A stretch of 64,000 nt of DNA from Rouxiella silvae (GCF_002093625.1 NZ_MRWD01000012.1:1-64000), one strand, 5' to 3'. Shown: positions 19,980 to 30,019, counted from the first letter of the stretch. The notes: generated by a model from the letters alone, not told the origin. Translations and numbers: made by a program.

Positions 19980-20750
19980 ATGAGTAATCAAGTGATCCTA
20001 AACCGTTTTCGCCAAGACTTGCTGGCAGGCAAGACCTTAATCGGCTGCTGGTCGGCACTGTCTAATCCGATTTCGACCGAAGTCTTGGGGCTGGCCGGTT
20101 TTGACTGGTTATTACTCGATGGTGAACACGCGCCCAACGACATTTCGAGCTTTGTTGTTCAACTGATGGCGCTTAAAGGCAGTAAAAGTGCGCCAGTTGT
20201 CAGGCCGCCAACCAATGAGCCGGTGATTATCAAACGCCTGTTGGACATTGGTTTTGCCAACTTCCTGATCCCGTTTGTTGAAACGCAGGCGCAGGCCGAG
20301 CTGGCGGTGGCATCCACTCGCTATCCTCCGGCGGGAATTCGTGGGGTATCGGTTTCTCATCGCGGCAATATGTTTGGCACCGTCCCGGACTATTTGGCTC
20401 AGGCCAACGACAACATCAGCGTGATGGTACAAATCGAAAGCCAGCAGGGTATTGATAATATCGATGCCATTGCCGCCGTCGACGGCGTTGATAATCTCTT
20501 TGTGGGACCCAGTGATTTGGCTGCGGGGCTGGGGCATTTGGGCAACGCTGGGCATCCCGAGGTGCAGGCAGCTATCAAGCACATTCTCGACCGAGCCAAG
20601 GCGCACGGTAAAACCAGCGGCATTCTGGCACCGGTGGAATCCGATGCGCGGCGCTATATCGAGTGGGGTGCCACCTTCGTCGCGGTAGGCAGCGATTTAG
20701 GTGTGTTCCGCACCGCTACGCAGGCACTCTGCGACCGCTTTACCAAATAA
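19980..20750 (+). CDS. garL: 5-keto-4-deoxy-D-glucarate aldolase
   Basis: Class II aldolase of the HpcH/HpaI family. It splits 5-keto-4-deoxy-glucarate to pyruvate and tartronate semialdehyde. The 256 residues contain the active-site stretches [32 protein letters not shown] (metal glutamate) and [12 protein letters not shown] (metal aspartate). First gene of garLRK, with 15 bases to garR. It takes the product of both GudD and GarD. Confidence 0.96.
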   Translation: MSNQVILNRFRQDLLAGKTLIGCWSALSNPISTEVLGLAGFDWLLLDGEHAPNDISSFVVQLMALKGSKSAPVVRPPTNEPVIIKRLLDIGFANFLIPFVETQAQAELAVASTRYPPAGIRGVSVSHRGNMFGTVPDYLAQANDNISVMVQIESQQGIDNIDAIAAVDGVDNLFVGPSDLAAGLGHLGNAGHPEVQAAIKHILDRAKAHGKTSGILAPVESDARRYIEWGATFVAVGSDLGVFRTATQALCDRFTK

Positions 20751-20765
20751 TCAGGGGAATAAAGC

Positions 20766-21650
20766 ATGAAAATCGGATTTATTGGTCTTGGGATTATGGG
20801 CAAACCGATGAGTAAAAACCTGCTCAAGGCAGGTTACTCGGTGGTTTTTCTAGACCGTCACCAAGAGACCACCGAAGAACTGGTCGCCGCCGGTGCAGAA
20901 AAGGCCGCTACCCCGAAAGCAGTGGCCGAGAAGAGCGATATTATTATTACCATGCTGCCAAATTCTCCTCAGGTGAAGGCGGTGGTTTTAGGCGAGAACG
21001 GCATTATTGAAGGCGCGCGCGAAGGCACTATTGTGATTGATATGAGCTCAATTGCCCCGCTGGCGAGCCGAGAAATCAGCCAGGCGCTGGCGGAAAAAAA
21101 GGTGCTGATGTTGGATGCGCCGGTCAGCGGCGGTGAGCCGAAAGCCATTGAAGGCACCCTGTCGGTGATGGTGGGCGGCGATAAAGCCGTGTTCGATAAA
21201 TGCTATGAGGTGATGAAATCGATGGCCGGTTCGGTGGTGCACACCGGCGATATTGGCGCGGGAAACGTCACCAAGTTGGCTAATCAGGTGATCGTCGCGG
21301 TAAATATTGCCGCCATGTCCGAGGCGCTGGTGCTGGCAACCAAGGCCGGCGTCAACCCAGACCTGGTGTTTCAGGCTATTCGCGGCGGCCTGGCGGGAAG
21401 TACCGTTTTAGAGGCAAAAGCCCCAATGGTGATGGACCGCAATTTTAAACCCGGTTTCCGTATTGATTTACATATCAAAGACCTGGCTAATGCTCTGGAC
21501 ACCTCACACGAGATTGGCGCGCAACTGCCGCTCACTGCGTCAGTGATGGAAATCATGCAGGCTTTGAAGGCTGACGGTCACGGACAGTCTGACCACAGCG
21601 CGATTGCACGCTATTATGAAAGCTTGGCGAAGGTTGAAGTGACACGGTAG
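20766..21650 (+). CDS. garR: Tartronate semialdehyde reductase
   Basis: NAD(P)H-dependent reductase of the 3-hydroxyisobutyrate dehydrogenase family. It converts tartronate semialdehyde to D-glycerate. The 294 residues open with the Rossmann motif GFIGLGIMGKPMSKNLLKAG. The substrate loop DAPVSGGEPKAIEGTLSVMVGG and the catalytic lysine in GNVTKLANQ near residue 171 are present. It lies between garL and garK with short gaps (15 and 21 bases), so the three form one operon. Confidence 0.96.
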   Translation: MKIGFIGLGIMGKPMSKNLLKAGYSVVFLDRHQETTEELVAAGAEKAATPKAVAEKSDIIITMLPNSPQVKAVVLGENGIIEGAREGTIVIDMSSIAPLASREISQALAEKKVLMLDAPVSGGEPKAIEGTLSVMVGGDKAVFDKCYEVMKSMAGSVVHTGDIGAGNVTKLANQVIVAVNIAAMSEALVLATKAGVNPDLVFQAIRGGLAGSTVLEAKAPMVMDRNFKPGFRIDLHIKDLANALDTSHEIGAQLPLTASVMEIMQALKADGHGQSDHSAIARYYESLAKVEVTR

Positions 21651-21671
21651 TCCTCTGGGAGTGGATAGCTT

Positions 21672-22811
21672 ATGAAAATAGTAATCGCACCGGACTCATT
21701 CAAAGAAAGTTTGTCGGCTCTGGAGGTGGCAAAGGCCATTGAGAGCGGCTTTCGCGAAATCTTTCCACAGGCCGAGTATGTAAAACTGCCGGTGGCGGAC
21801 GGCGGCGAAGGCACCGTGGAGGCGATGGTGGCCGCGACCGGTGGCCGCGTGGTTGAGGTTGAGGTGACTGGCCCCCTCGGCGAGCCGATTAAGGCATTCT
21901 TCGGGCTTTCCGGGGACGAAAAAATTGCCTTTATCGAAATGGCGGCGGCAAGCGGTTTGGAAAGCGTGCCACAGGCCAGACGTAACCCACTAAAAACAAC
22001 GTCCTATGGAACCGGAGAGCTGATTAAAAGCGCGCTCGATCACGGCGTTCAGCACTGCATTATCGGCATTGGTGGCAGTGCGACCAACGACGGCGGTTCC
22101 GGCATGGTGCAGGCTTTGGGCGCAAAACTGCTGTCCCAGGACGGCAGGGAGATTGGCCACGGCGGTGGCGAGCTGATTAAACTCGATAAGATTGATATCA
22201 GCGGCTTGGACAAAAGAATTAAAAAATGCCGCTTCGAAGTGGCCTGCGACGTAACGAATCCGCTCACCGGTGATAAAGGTGCGACGGCGATTTTCGGGCC
22301 GCAAAAGGGCGCCACGCCTGAAATGATTAAGCAACTGGACGGTTATCTCAAACACTATGCCGGGGTCATCAAACGGGATTTGGGCATTGACGTTGAAGAG
22401 GTTCCCGGAGCGGGTGCCGCGGGTGGAATGGGGGCGGCGTTGTATGGTTTTTGCAATGCCGAACTGCGTCAAGGAATTGAAATTGTCACCGAGGCGTTGG
22501 GCCTTGACGCCCTGGTGCGCGACGCGACGTTGGTGATTACCGGAGAAGGCCGCATCGACAGCCAGAGCATCAACGGAAAAGTGCCGATCGGCGTAGCGCG
22601 GGTTGCCAAACGTTACAACAAGCCGGTGATTGCTATCGGTGGCAGTCTGACTAAAGACGTCGATGTGGTTTACGAACACGGGCTGGATGCGGTATTTAGC
22701 GTGCTTTACAGTGTTTGTACTCTGGATGAAGCGCTGGAGAACGCCGCCGATAATTTGCGTAAATCGGCGCGGAATATTGCCGCTACGATCCGGCTGGCGC
22801 AAAAAATGTAA
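21672..22811 (+). CDS. garK: Glycerate 2-kinase GarK
   Basis: Class I glycerate kinase that phosphorylates D-glycerate to 2-phosphoglycerate, which enters glycolysis at enolase. The 379 residues contain the family signatures IAPDSFKESLSA, PVADGGEGTVEAM and GIGGSATNDGGSGM. Last gene of garLRK, closed by a clear terminator. With GarL and GarR it completes the route from aldarates to central metabolism. Confidence 0.96.
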   Translation: MKIVIAPDSFKESLSALEVAKAIESGFREIFPQAEYVKLPVADGGEGTVEAMVAATGGRVVEVEVTGPLGEPIKAFFGLSGDEKIAFIEMAAASGLESVPQARRNPLKTTSYGTGELIKSALDHGVQHCIIGIGGSATNDGGSGMVQALGAKLLSQDGREIGHGGGELIKLDKIDISGLDKRIKKCRFEVACDVTNPLTGDKGATAIFGPQKGATPEMIKQLDGYLKHYAGVIKRDLGIDVEEVPGAGAAGGMGAALYGFCNAELRQGIEIVTEALGLDALVRDATLVITGEGRIDSQSINGKVPIGVARVAKRYNKPVIAIGGSLTKDVDVVYEHGLDAVFSVLYSVCTLDEALENAADNLRKSARNIAATIRLAQKM

Positions 22812-22840
22812 TGACCCTGCTCGTCAGGCATTGTGAGGTG

Positions 22841-22879
22841 AAACCGATATCTTAAAGAAGGTATCGGTTTTTTATTTTG
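22841..22879 (+). terminator. Intrinsic terminator of garLRK
   Basis: AAACCGATA and TATCGGTTT form a 9-bp perfect stem around a 12-base loop, followed by TTTTTATTTT. Confidence 0.88.
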
Positions 22880-22962
22880 TCCTCTGCCAGCCTTTCTAAA
22901 GCAGTTTCATCTGCCCAATTTTTACGATAGCTTTGAAGCCTATTCGTTAAAGAGAACCCAAC

Positions 22963-24270
22963 ATGTCAGAGACTTTTTTTGCCAGCCTGCCGGCTAATAC
23001 TCACACCAAGGGACTAGGCCCGTTAGATGCAAAGGCTCGAATGGGCGATATCACCAGTCAGGGCTGGAATATTTTGCAGGAGCAGGTCAGCCTGCCAGTG
23101 GCGGTGTTGTCAGAAGAAAAGATCCAACACAATTTGGCGTGGATGCAGGAGTTTATCGACCGCTATAAGGTAAAACTTGCCCCTCACGGTAAAACCACCA
23201 TGAGCCCTGAGCTGTTCAGGATGCAGATTGATGCTGGTGCGTGGGGAATTACGCTCGCTACCGCGGCACAAATTGATGCTGCCTTCGCTTTTGGTGTGCG
23301 TAACGTGTTGATGGCTAACCAATTAGTGGGTAAAGGCAATATGGCGATTATTGCCAACCTGATGCGTCAGGACGAGTCCTTTGAATTTTGCTGCATTGTT
23401 GATTCTGCCGATAACGTCGACGCGCTGGGCCATGACTTCGCTGAACGTGGGCAAACGCTGCGTATCCTGCTTGAGTTTGGCATCGCCGGAGGCAGAACCG
23501 GTATCCGTAACACGCAGCAGGAACAGGCTGTGCTGGCCGCTGTGGCGCGTTGGCCGCAGTCGCTCTCGCTGGTCGGCGTTGAGTTATACGAAGGTGTTTT
23601 AAACGAAGAGGCACCGATCCGCGCCTTTTTGCAGCACGTGGTGGAGAGAACCCAAATTCTGGCGGAGTCGGGTATTTTTAAAGAGTCGGCGGTAATTTTA
23701 TCGGGTGCTGGTTCGGCCTGGTACGACGTGGTGGCGGAGGAGTTTAGCAAAGTGGGGAGCCATCTCGACGCCGCAGGGCATTATGCGCTCGACGTGGTGC
23801 TGCGTCCGGGGTGTTACCTCACTCACGACGTGGGAGCCTATCATCGCGCCAGTGACCGCATTAAGCAAAATAATCCCATTGCGCGCGAGATGAATTTTAG
23901 CCTGCTTCCCGCGCTGCAGGTTTGGGCCTATGTGCAATCACTGCCTGAACCGGGTCGTGCAATCGTGGGTTTGGGCAAGCGCGACACGTCGTCGGATGCC
24001 GGATTTCCGGTTGTCAGCGGACATTATCGCCCGCAAAGTGCTCAGAATCAGGCCTACGCCGCGGTGGTTCCAGCCCCAGAGGCGTGGAAAATCTTTGCCA
24101 TGATGGACCAGCATGCGTTTATGTCGATTCCGGAGGGAGCCGATATTAAAATTGGCGACATGCTGTCATTTGATATCTCACACCCGTGCCTGACCTTCGA
24201 CAAATGGCGCCAGCTTTTGCTGATCAATGAGCAGTATGATGTGACGGGTGCCGTCAGCACTTGGTTCTGA
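22963..24270 (+). CDS. DSD1/D-threonine aldolase-like PLP enzyme (amino acid deaminase)
   Basis: Fold-type III PLP protein of the D-serine dehydratase (DSD1)/D-threonine aldolase family, 435 residues. The alanine-racemase-like barrel carries the PLP lysine, Lys77, in KLAPHGKTTMSP. The C-terminal beta domain has DQHAFM and SHPCLTF, the His and His-x-Cys positions that bind the catalytic metal in eukaryotic DSD1. Known members deaminate D-serine or split D-threonine-type beta-hydroxy amino acids; the substrate here is not fixed by sequence. It follows the garLRK terminator and has its own AAAGAGA ribosome site, so it is not part of that operon. Its downstream side is the ERIC array. Confidence 0.82.
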   Translation: MSETFFASLPANTHTKGLGPLDAKARMGDITSQGWNILQEQVSLPVAVLSEEKIQHNLAWMQEFIDRYKVKLAPHGKTTMSPELFRMQIDAGAWGITLATAAQIDAAFAFGVRNVLMANQLVGKGNMAIIANLMRQDESFEFCCIVDSADNVDALGHDFAERGQTLRILLEFGIAGGRTGIRNTQQEQAVLAAVARWPQSLSLVGVELYEGVLNEEAPIRAFLQHVVERTQILAESGIFKESAVILSGAGSAWYDVVAEEFSKVGSHLDAAGHYALDVVLRPGCYLTHDVGAYHRASDRIKQNNPIAREMNFSLLPALQVWAYVQSLPEPGRAIVGLGKRDTSSDAGFPVVSGHYRPQSAQNQAYAAVVPAPEAWKIFAMMDQHAFMSIPEGADIKIGDMLSFDISHPCLTFDKWRQLLLINEQYDVTGAVSTWF

Positions 24271-24271
24271 A

Positions 24272-24671
24272 TACGTACTATCTTTCGTGCTGCAGGCGCG
24301 TTGGCCGCCTTCACTCACCCCCGTCACTTACTGGTGTAAGCTCCGGGGGATTCGTTCAGTTGCCGTCTTCCTGCAACACGAAATCTTTCGCGTATTGACT
24401 GCGCGTTGACCGCCTTCACTCACCCCCGTCACTTACTGGTGTAAGCTCCGGGGGATTCGTTCAGTTGCCGTCTTCCTGCAACACGAAATCTTTCGCGTAT
24501 TGACTGCGCGTTGACCGCCTTCACTCACCCCCGTCACTTACTGGTGTAAGCTCCGGGGGATTCGTTCAGTTGCCGTCTTCCTGCAACACGAAATCTTTCG
24601 CGTATTGACTGCGCGTTGGCCGCCTTCACTCACCCCCGTCACTTACTGATGTAAGCTCCGGGGGATTCGTT
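24272..24671. repeat. Tandem array of ERIC (IRU) elements
   Basis: A 105-base unit is repeated with equivalent points at 24301, 24406, 24511 and 24616. It gives three complete units and a fourth cut off at 24671. Each unit holds the ERIC core: on the minus strand AATCCCC-GGAGCTTAC, then AGTAAGTGAC and GGGGTGAG. CCCCCG/CGGGGG and CTTAC/GTAAG form its central hairpin. The left end (ATACGT...CTTTCGTGCTGCAG) and the CTGCAACACGAAATCTTTCG blocks are ERIC terminal arms. Copies are nearly identical (TGGT in the loop in three, TGAT in the last). It fills the whole gap between the DSD1-like gene and the barA stop codon. Confidence 0.93.
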
Positions 24672-27441
24672 AACCAGCGTTATGATTGCGGTGCAAATGG
24701 GCTTTCGCTTCGCGGGTGACGTTGCCGATTTCATCCAGCAGCTCCAGCCACTCGGGTTCCAGCTCGTCGTCGGAAACATTTTTTCTCAGCTGTTGCTCAA
24801 TGTAGAAACACAGCTGTTTTAAACGTGGGACGCCGCTGTAGCTGCAACTGCCGTGCAGCTTATGGATAAGCGCTAGAATGTCGTTATCTTTTTCACCCTG
24901 GATAATGGCCGTCACGCGTTTGCTCACCTGCGGTAAGAAGTCGAGCAGCATCTGAAGCAAATCGTTGGCCAGTGCCTCTTTATTGGCCGACTGGCGCAGT
25001 GCCAACGCCCAGTAGAGCGTTTTTGGTGAGTCCGACTCTGTCGATGATTTAGGACTAAGGTTGGCGACGTGTGGCTCGGGCATTTGCGAGGTGTGGTAGC
25101 GTCCGAGCACGACTTTCAACATCGCTTCATCAATCGGTTTTGACAGATAGTCCTCCATGCCGGCCTTGATAAACTGTTCTCTTTCTCCACTCAACGTGTG
25201 CGCTGTGACGGCAACAATCGGTGTCGCACTGTGGTGTGGCAGGAGATGAATCAGTTCGCTGGTGCGGATGCCGTCAATATTAGGCATTTGTATGTCCATC
25301 AGTATCACATCCATACTGACGTTTTTTGCCAGCTCAATCGCCTCTTCACCGCTGTTACACAGCAGAGTAGTCTCAACCAGCTCTTCAAGCAGTGCGCCAA
25401 TAAGCTTAAGATTTGCCGGATTATCATCTACCGCCATCACCGTCATGGGCAAGCGCTGGCCGCGTTGGGCGATATTTTCAGCGTGCGAGGTGCTCGGGTC
25501 TTCAAGCAAATAAGGCAGCAGGCGCACGCTCGAAACAGGTTTGTTAAGACAGGCATAAACGCCTTTATTTTTAAGCTGTTCCGCCGAGATTTGGAACTGG
25601 CTTGGCAGTGCCAAAATCAGTTTATCGCAGTGATCAAGCAACTGTTGCAGCCGCTCCTCATAGTCGTTCAGATGGTGATTGAGCCGGATGGGGATGCCAT
25701 AAAGAATGAAATCATAGTGCTCGTCTGGCAGCAGTGCCTGGCTGGTGCGATGAATCACCTCGGCCGGCGTGCTCGCCAGCATCTCTATAACAGCCTGGGT
25801 TGCCGTTGGATTAGCCTCAATGTAGGCCAACTTTTTACCCTTGAGGCAGGCCATCGGCAGTGGCTGATGAGAGCGGTTTTCATTAAGCTCAAGGGTGATA
25901 TGGAACCAGAAAGTGGAGCCTCGATTAAGCTGACTGTAAAAACTGATATCTCCGCCCATCTCTTTCACTAGCCGCTGCGTGATAACCAGGCCTAACCCCG
26001 TTCCGCCGTGACGTCGGGTAATGCTGGCATCCGCCTGGCGAAATGCCTGAAACAGCTGCGACTGCTGACGCTCGGAAATACCAATACCGGTATCATGAAT
26101 CTGCATCTCAAGCTCGACTTGCAAATTGTTCTGCGAGCGCAATTCCACATTAATATCAATGTTGCCATTTTCTGTGAATTTAATGGCATTACCCAGTAAG
26201 TTGGTGACAACCTGCTGTAAACGCATCGGGTCGCCCAGCACATATTCCGGCACGTTATTCTGCACGTTAATGGTCAGTTCAAGGCCTTTTTCGTGGGCGC
26301 TGTGGGCCAGCAAAATGACCACTTCATCGATCATTTCGCGCAGTGAGAAGGGAATATGCTCCAGCACCAGTTTGCCTGCTTCAAGCTTCGAGAAATCAAG
26401 CACGTCGTTAATAATGGTTAACAGATTATTCGCCGAGCGCTCTATCGTTTGCAGATAATCAGTCTGGGTCGGTGAAAGCTGTGTTTTTAACGTCTGGCGG
26501 GTGAAGCCAATCACGCCGTTGAGCGGGGTGCGCAGCTCGTGCGACATATTGGCCAGAAACTCGGATTTTATTCGTGCAGCTTCCTGAGCACGCTTTTTAG
26601 CCAGATCAAGCTCAACGTTTTGGATCTCCATTTGCTCCAGCGTTTCGCGCAGGTCTGAGGTGGCCTGATCGATATTTTGCTGAACTTCTTCGTGATAGGC
26701 GGTCAGAGACATCGCCATTGAATTGATGCCATTTTTCAGCATGCTCAATTCACCGGGCATATTGCCCTCAACGCGGCTATCGAGCTGACCGCGGCGAATT
26801 CGGTCGACGGTGTTGACCATATTGCGGATAGGCCCGGTAACATCGCGCATCAGGCGGTAAGCAAAAAGCGTTGCGATGCCAAGGCACAAAAGTAGCAAAA
26901 GGGTTGAAACAAACACCTCTTGGTATTGCTGCAAACGCACCGAGCTGAGGTCCAGTTCGATGGCGATATATCCGAGAAAGTGCTCCGCCGACTCGCTGAA
27001 AGCGCCGTCGCCCGCGTCGGTATGGTTTTCAGCAATAATCGGTAAACGCAGGATAAGTGAGTCGCCCGCCCGGATTAGCGTGAGCTCCTGAGGCAGCGGT
27101 TCGCCGGGCTCAACCTGCAGTAATCCCGTGTCGCGCAGGGCGTTCGAGGCGGTAAAAAGGGTATTGTGGTTGTCAAAAACGCTGATCGCCCGAACGATAT
27201 CCGAGTGGGTTCTATGCAGCCGATTGATGAGTCGAGTTATGGGAGCCCGTTCGCGAAATGTCATGCCATACTCACTGGCGACCGCTAACGGTTCTATAAT
27301 ACTCGCACCTGAATCGATCAATTGGTTCTGCAGCTCGTTATAACGGTGCACCACAAAAAAGGTGCTGAGCAGCAAACCGATCATTAAAGTCGGTGCCAGA
27401 ATTAAAATCATCATCCTTGCCCGCAGGCTATGTTTGGTCAT
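24670..27441 (-). CDS. barA: Hybrid sensor histidine kinase BarA
   Basis: Tripartite sensor kinase that phosphorylates the response regulator UvrY. Through CsrB-type RNAs it controls carbon flux and virulence traits, responding to short-chain carboxylates in E. coli. The 923 residues show two membrane segments flanking a periplasmic loop (about 10-35 and 170-195), HAMP, then the kinase with His301 in [15 protein letters not shown]-lid motifs follow ([13 protein letters not shown]), then a receiver with the phosphorylated Asp near 714 in [11 protein letters not shown], and an HPt domain with His861 in [11 protein letters not shown]. The last residues (HLHRNHNAG) seem a little longer than in E. 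coli, and the stop codon lies at the edge of the ERIC array. Confidence 0.96.
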   Translation of the reverse strand: MTKHSLRARMMILILAPTLMIGLLLSTFFVVHRYNELQNQLIDSGASIIEPLAVASEYGMTFRERAPITRLINRLHRTHSDIVRAISVFDNHNTLFTASNALRDTGLLQVEPGEPLPQELTLIRAGDSLILRLPIIAENHTDAGDGAFSESAEHFLGYIAIELDLSSVRLQQYQEVFVSTLLLLLCLGIATLFAYRLMRDVTGPIRNMVNTVDRIRRGQLDSRVEGNMPGELSMLKNGINSMAMSLTAYHEEVQQNIDQATSDLRETLEQMEIQNVELDLAKKRAQEAARIKSEFLANMSHELRTPLNGVIGFTRQTLKTQLSPTQTDYLQTIERSANNLLTIINDVLDFSKLEAGKLVLEHIPFSLREMIDEVVILLAHSAHEKGLELTINVQNNVPEYVLGDPMRLQQVVTNLLGNAIKFTENGNIDINVELRSQNNLQVELEMQIHDTGIGISERQQSQLFQAFRQADASITRRHGGTGLGLVITQRLVKEMGGDISFYSQLNRGSTFWFHITLELNENRSHQPLPMACLKGKKLAYIEANPTATQAVIEMLASTPAEVIHRTSQALLPDEHYDFILYGIPIRLNHHLNDYEERLQQLLDHCDKLILALPSQFQISAEQLKNKGVYACLNKPVSSVRLLPYLLEDPSTSHAENIAQRGQRLPMTVMAVDDNPANLKLIGALLEELVETTLLCNSGEEAIELAKNVSMDVILMDIQMPNIDGIRTSELIHLLPHHSATPIVAVTAHTLSGEREQFIKAGMEDYLSKPIDEAMLKVVLGRYHTSQMPEPHVANLSPKSSTESDSPKTLYWALALRQSANKEALANDLLQMLLDFLPQVSKRVTAIIQGEKDNDILALIHKLHGSCSYSGVPRLKQLCFYIEQQLRKNVSDDELEPEWLELLDEIGNVTREAKAHLHRNHNAG

Positions 27442-27626
27442 GGGGTTCCAATGTGGGAGAATTGGCTGCTGACCTATCTCTTTTGTCGTAGATATCTAGA
27501 TATTGCGGCAAGGCGACGTGTGTCGCAAGGTTAAAGCCGGTTATTAAGGATAGAAGAAGTTGCCACGTTGGTAACGAATGGGCAAGATAACGCTAAGCGT
27601 TAATATTGGTAACGTAGGGAGAGGTT

Positions 27627-29870
27627 ATGGTTGCGGTACGTAGTGCGCATTTGAATACGGCTGGCGAATTTGCGCTTGACGAGTGGATCACGACTTTAGG
27701 CATCTCCAGCCAAGAATCATGTGAGCGTTTAGCCGCAACCTGGCGCTACTGCGAACAACAAACTCAAGGGCATCCTGATGCCTCGCTGCTGCTTTGGCGC
27801 GGCCTGGAAATGGTTGAAATCCTTTCCACGTTGAGCATGGACAATGACAGTATGCGCGCCGCGCTGCTGTTTCCGCTGGTTGATGAAGGCGTGATTGATG
27901 AAGACACCCTCACCAAGGCGTTTGGCAAAGAGATAACCTATCTGGTGCACGGCGTGCGTGACATGGACGCTATTCGCCAGCTCAAGGCCACCCAGAATGA
28001 CTCGATGGGCTCAGAGCAGGTCGACAACGTGCGCCGCATGCTGCTGGCAATGGTCGAAGACTTCCGCTGTGTGGTGCTTAAGCTCGCCGAGCGAATTGCC
28101 CACCTGCGTGAGGTAAAAGACGCACCGGAAGAAGAGCGCGTGCTGGCGGCCAAGGAATGTACCAATATTTATGCCCCGCTGGCTAACCGGTTGGGCATCG
28201 GCCAATTAAAGTGGGAGCTTGAAGACTTCTGCTTCCGCTATCTGCATCCCGACGAATATAAGCACATCGCTAAATTGCTGCACGAGCGCCGTATTGACCG
28301 CGCCCAGTATATTGATGACTTTGTGAGCACCGTGCGCAACGCGATGGCGGAAGAGGGTATCAAGGTTGATGTGTATGGCCGCCCGAAACATATCTACAGC
28401 ATCTGGCGCAAGATGCAGAAAAAATCCCTCTCCTTTGACGAGCTGTTTGACGTGCGCGCCGTTCGCGTCGTTGTTGAACGTCTGCAGGACTGCTATGCCG
28501 CGCTGGGGATTGTACACACCCATTTCCGCCATTTGCCCGACGAATTTGACGACTATGTGGCCAACCCTAAGCCCAACGGTTATCAGTCAATTCACACCGT
28601 CGTATTGGGCCCACGGGGTAAAACACTTGAAGTGCAGATCCGCACCCGGCAGATGCATGAAGACGCCGAGCTGGGCGTGGCCGCGCATTGGAAATACAAA
28701 GAAGGTACCGCAGTCGTTGGCGGACGCAGCGGTGGCTACGAAGGGCGCATTGCTTGGCTTCGTAAGCTGATTGCCTGGCAGGAAGAGATGGCCGATTCGG
28801 GCGAAATGCTCGACGAAGTGCGCAGTCAGGTATTCGACGACCGAGTTTATGTCTTTACGCCGAAAGGTGACGTGGTCGACTTGCCAACCGGCTCAACGCC
28901 GCTCGATTTTGCCTATCATATCCACAGCGATGTCGGTCACCGCTGTATCGGAGCAAAAATCGGTGGGCGCATTGTGCCGTTTACCTATCAGTTGCAGATG
29001 GGCGATCAGATTGAGGTTATTACCCAGAAACATCCGAACCCGAGCCGCGACTGGCTAAATCCGAGTCTGGGATATATCACAACCAGTCGTGGACGTTCAA
29101 AGATCCAGAACTGGTTCCGCAAGCAGGATCGCGACAAGAATATTATTGCCGGCAAGCAGATCCTTGACGACGAGCTTGACCGCATTGATATCACGCTGAA
29201 AGACGCCGAGAAACTGCTGCTGCCGCGTTACAACTTTAACTCGCTCGACGAGCTGTTGGCGGCGATTGGCAATGGTGATATTCGCCTGAATCAGATGGCG
29301 AACTATTTACAGTCACAGTTGAAAAAGCCAAGTGCCGAAGAGCTTGATGAAGAAGCACTGCGTCAGCTAACGCAAAAGTCGACGCGTGCGCCGGTGCGTA
29401 ATGGTTCTAAAGAGAACGGGCGCGTCGTGGTTGAGGGCGTGGGCAACCTGATGCATCACATTGCTCGCTGCTGCCAGCCGATACCGGGCGATGAAATTAT
29501 CGGTTTCATTACTCAGGGCCGCGGAATTTCGATTCACCGCGCCGACTGCGATCAGCTTGAAGATCTCAAGTCCCACGCGCCGGAAAGAATTGTGGACGCC
29601 GTGTGGGGCGAAAGCTATTCCAGCGGATATTCGCTGGTGCTGCGCGTGGTGGCTAATGACAGAAGCGGACTACTGCGCGATATCACCACCATTCTCGCTA
29701 ACGAAAAAGTTAACGTGCTTGGGGTGGCCAGCCGCAGCGACACCAAGAACATGCTGGCGACCATCGATATGGATATCGAGATTTATAATCCGCAGGTGTT
29801 AAGCCGGGTTATCGCCAAGCTGAATCAGCTACCGGATGTTATTGAGGCCAAGCGCCTCCACGGAAGCTAA
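27627..29870 (+). CDS. relA: (p)ppGpp synthetase RelA
   Basis: Ribosome-associated GTP/GDP pyrophosphokinase that makes (p)ppGpp when uncharged tRNA enters the A site. The 747 residues match the usual 744. It has an inactive HD-like hydrolase domain (about 30-200; the HD pair is replaced, as usual for RelA). The synthetase domain follows with GRPKHIYSIWRKM and PNGYQSIHTVV, then a TGS domain near 405-465 (VYVFTPKGDVVDLPTGST), a zinc-finger region with HHIARCCQPIPGD, and a C-terminal ACT domain. rlmD, which usually sits between barA and relA, is absent: only 185 bases separate the two divergent genes. Confidence 0.97.
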   Translation: MVAVRSAHLNTAGEFALDEWITTLGISSQESCERLAATWRYCEQQTQGHPDASLLLWRGLEMVEILSTLSMDNDSMRAALLFPLVDEGVIDEDTLTKAFGKEITYLVHGVRDMDAIRQLKATQNDSMGSEQVDNVRRMLLAMVEDFRCVVLKLAERIAHLREVKDAPEEERVLAAKECTNIYAPLANRLGIGQLKWELEDFCFRYLHPDEYKHIAKLLHERRIDRAQYIDDFVSTVRNAMAEEGIKVDVYGRPKHIYSIWRKMQKKSLSFDELFDVRAVRVVVERLQDCYAALGIVHTHFRHLPDEFDDYVANPKPNGYQSIHTVVLGPRGKTLEVQIRTRQMHEDAELGVAAHWKYKEGTAVVGGRSGGYEGRIAWLRKLIAWQEEMADSGEMLDEVRSQVFDDRVYVFTPKGDVVDLPTGSTPLDFAYHIHSDVGHRCIGAKIGGRIVPFTYQLQMGDQIEVITQKHPNPSRDWLNPSLGYITTSRGRSKIQNWFRKQDRDKNIIAGKQILDDELDRIDITLKDAEKLLLPRYNFNSLDELLAAIGNGDIRLNQMANYLQSQLKKPSAEELDEEALRQLTQKSTRAPVRNGSKENGRVVVEGVGNLMHHIARCCQPIPGDEIIGFITQGRGISIHRADCDQLEDLKSHAPERIVDAVWGESYSSGYSLVLRVVANDRSGLLRDITTILANEKVNVLGVASRSDTKNMLATIDMDIEIYNPQVLSRVIAKLNQLPDVIEAKRLHGS

Positions 29871-29916
29871 TCCTCGTCGTCATTGAAGCAGCAGCAGCGT
29901 TAGCGGCGCGCGTTCC

Positions 29917-29948
29917 CCCGAATCACTGATTCATGTCAGTGATTCGGG
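29917..29948 (+). other. Perfect 13-bp inverted repeat between relA and mazG
   Basis: CCCGAATCACTGA and TCAGTGATTCGGG pair around a TTCATG loop, 47 bases after relA. There is no T-run, so it is more likely a processing or stabilising hairpin, or an operator, than a simple terminator. Confidence 0.7.
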
Positions 29949-30019
29949 ACTTGGTCGCTTGCTGCCATGTTGAAATTTCAATGATTTAGAGGATTAAATT
30001 TTAAATTTTGGAATACTCA

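Noticed and set aside
21990-22802. Long open frame opposite garK
   Set aside because: Antisense shadow of a firmly identified gene.
24272-24671. Repeats that could suggest a CRISPR array
   Set aside because: The 105-base units are directly joined with no unique spacers and match ERIC elements.
25198-25971. Open frame opposite barA
   Set aside because: Antisense shadow; composition follows the barA codons.
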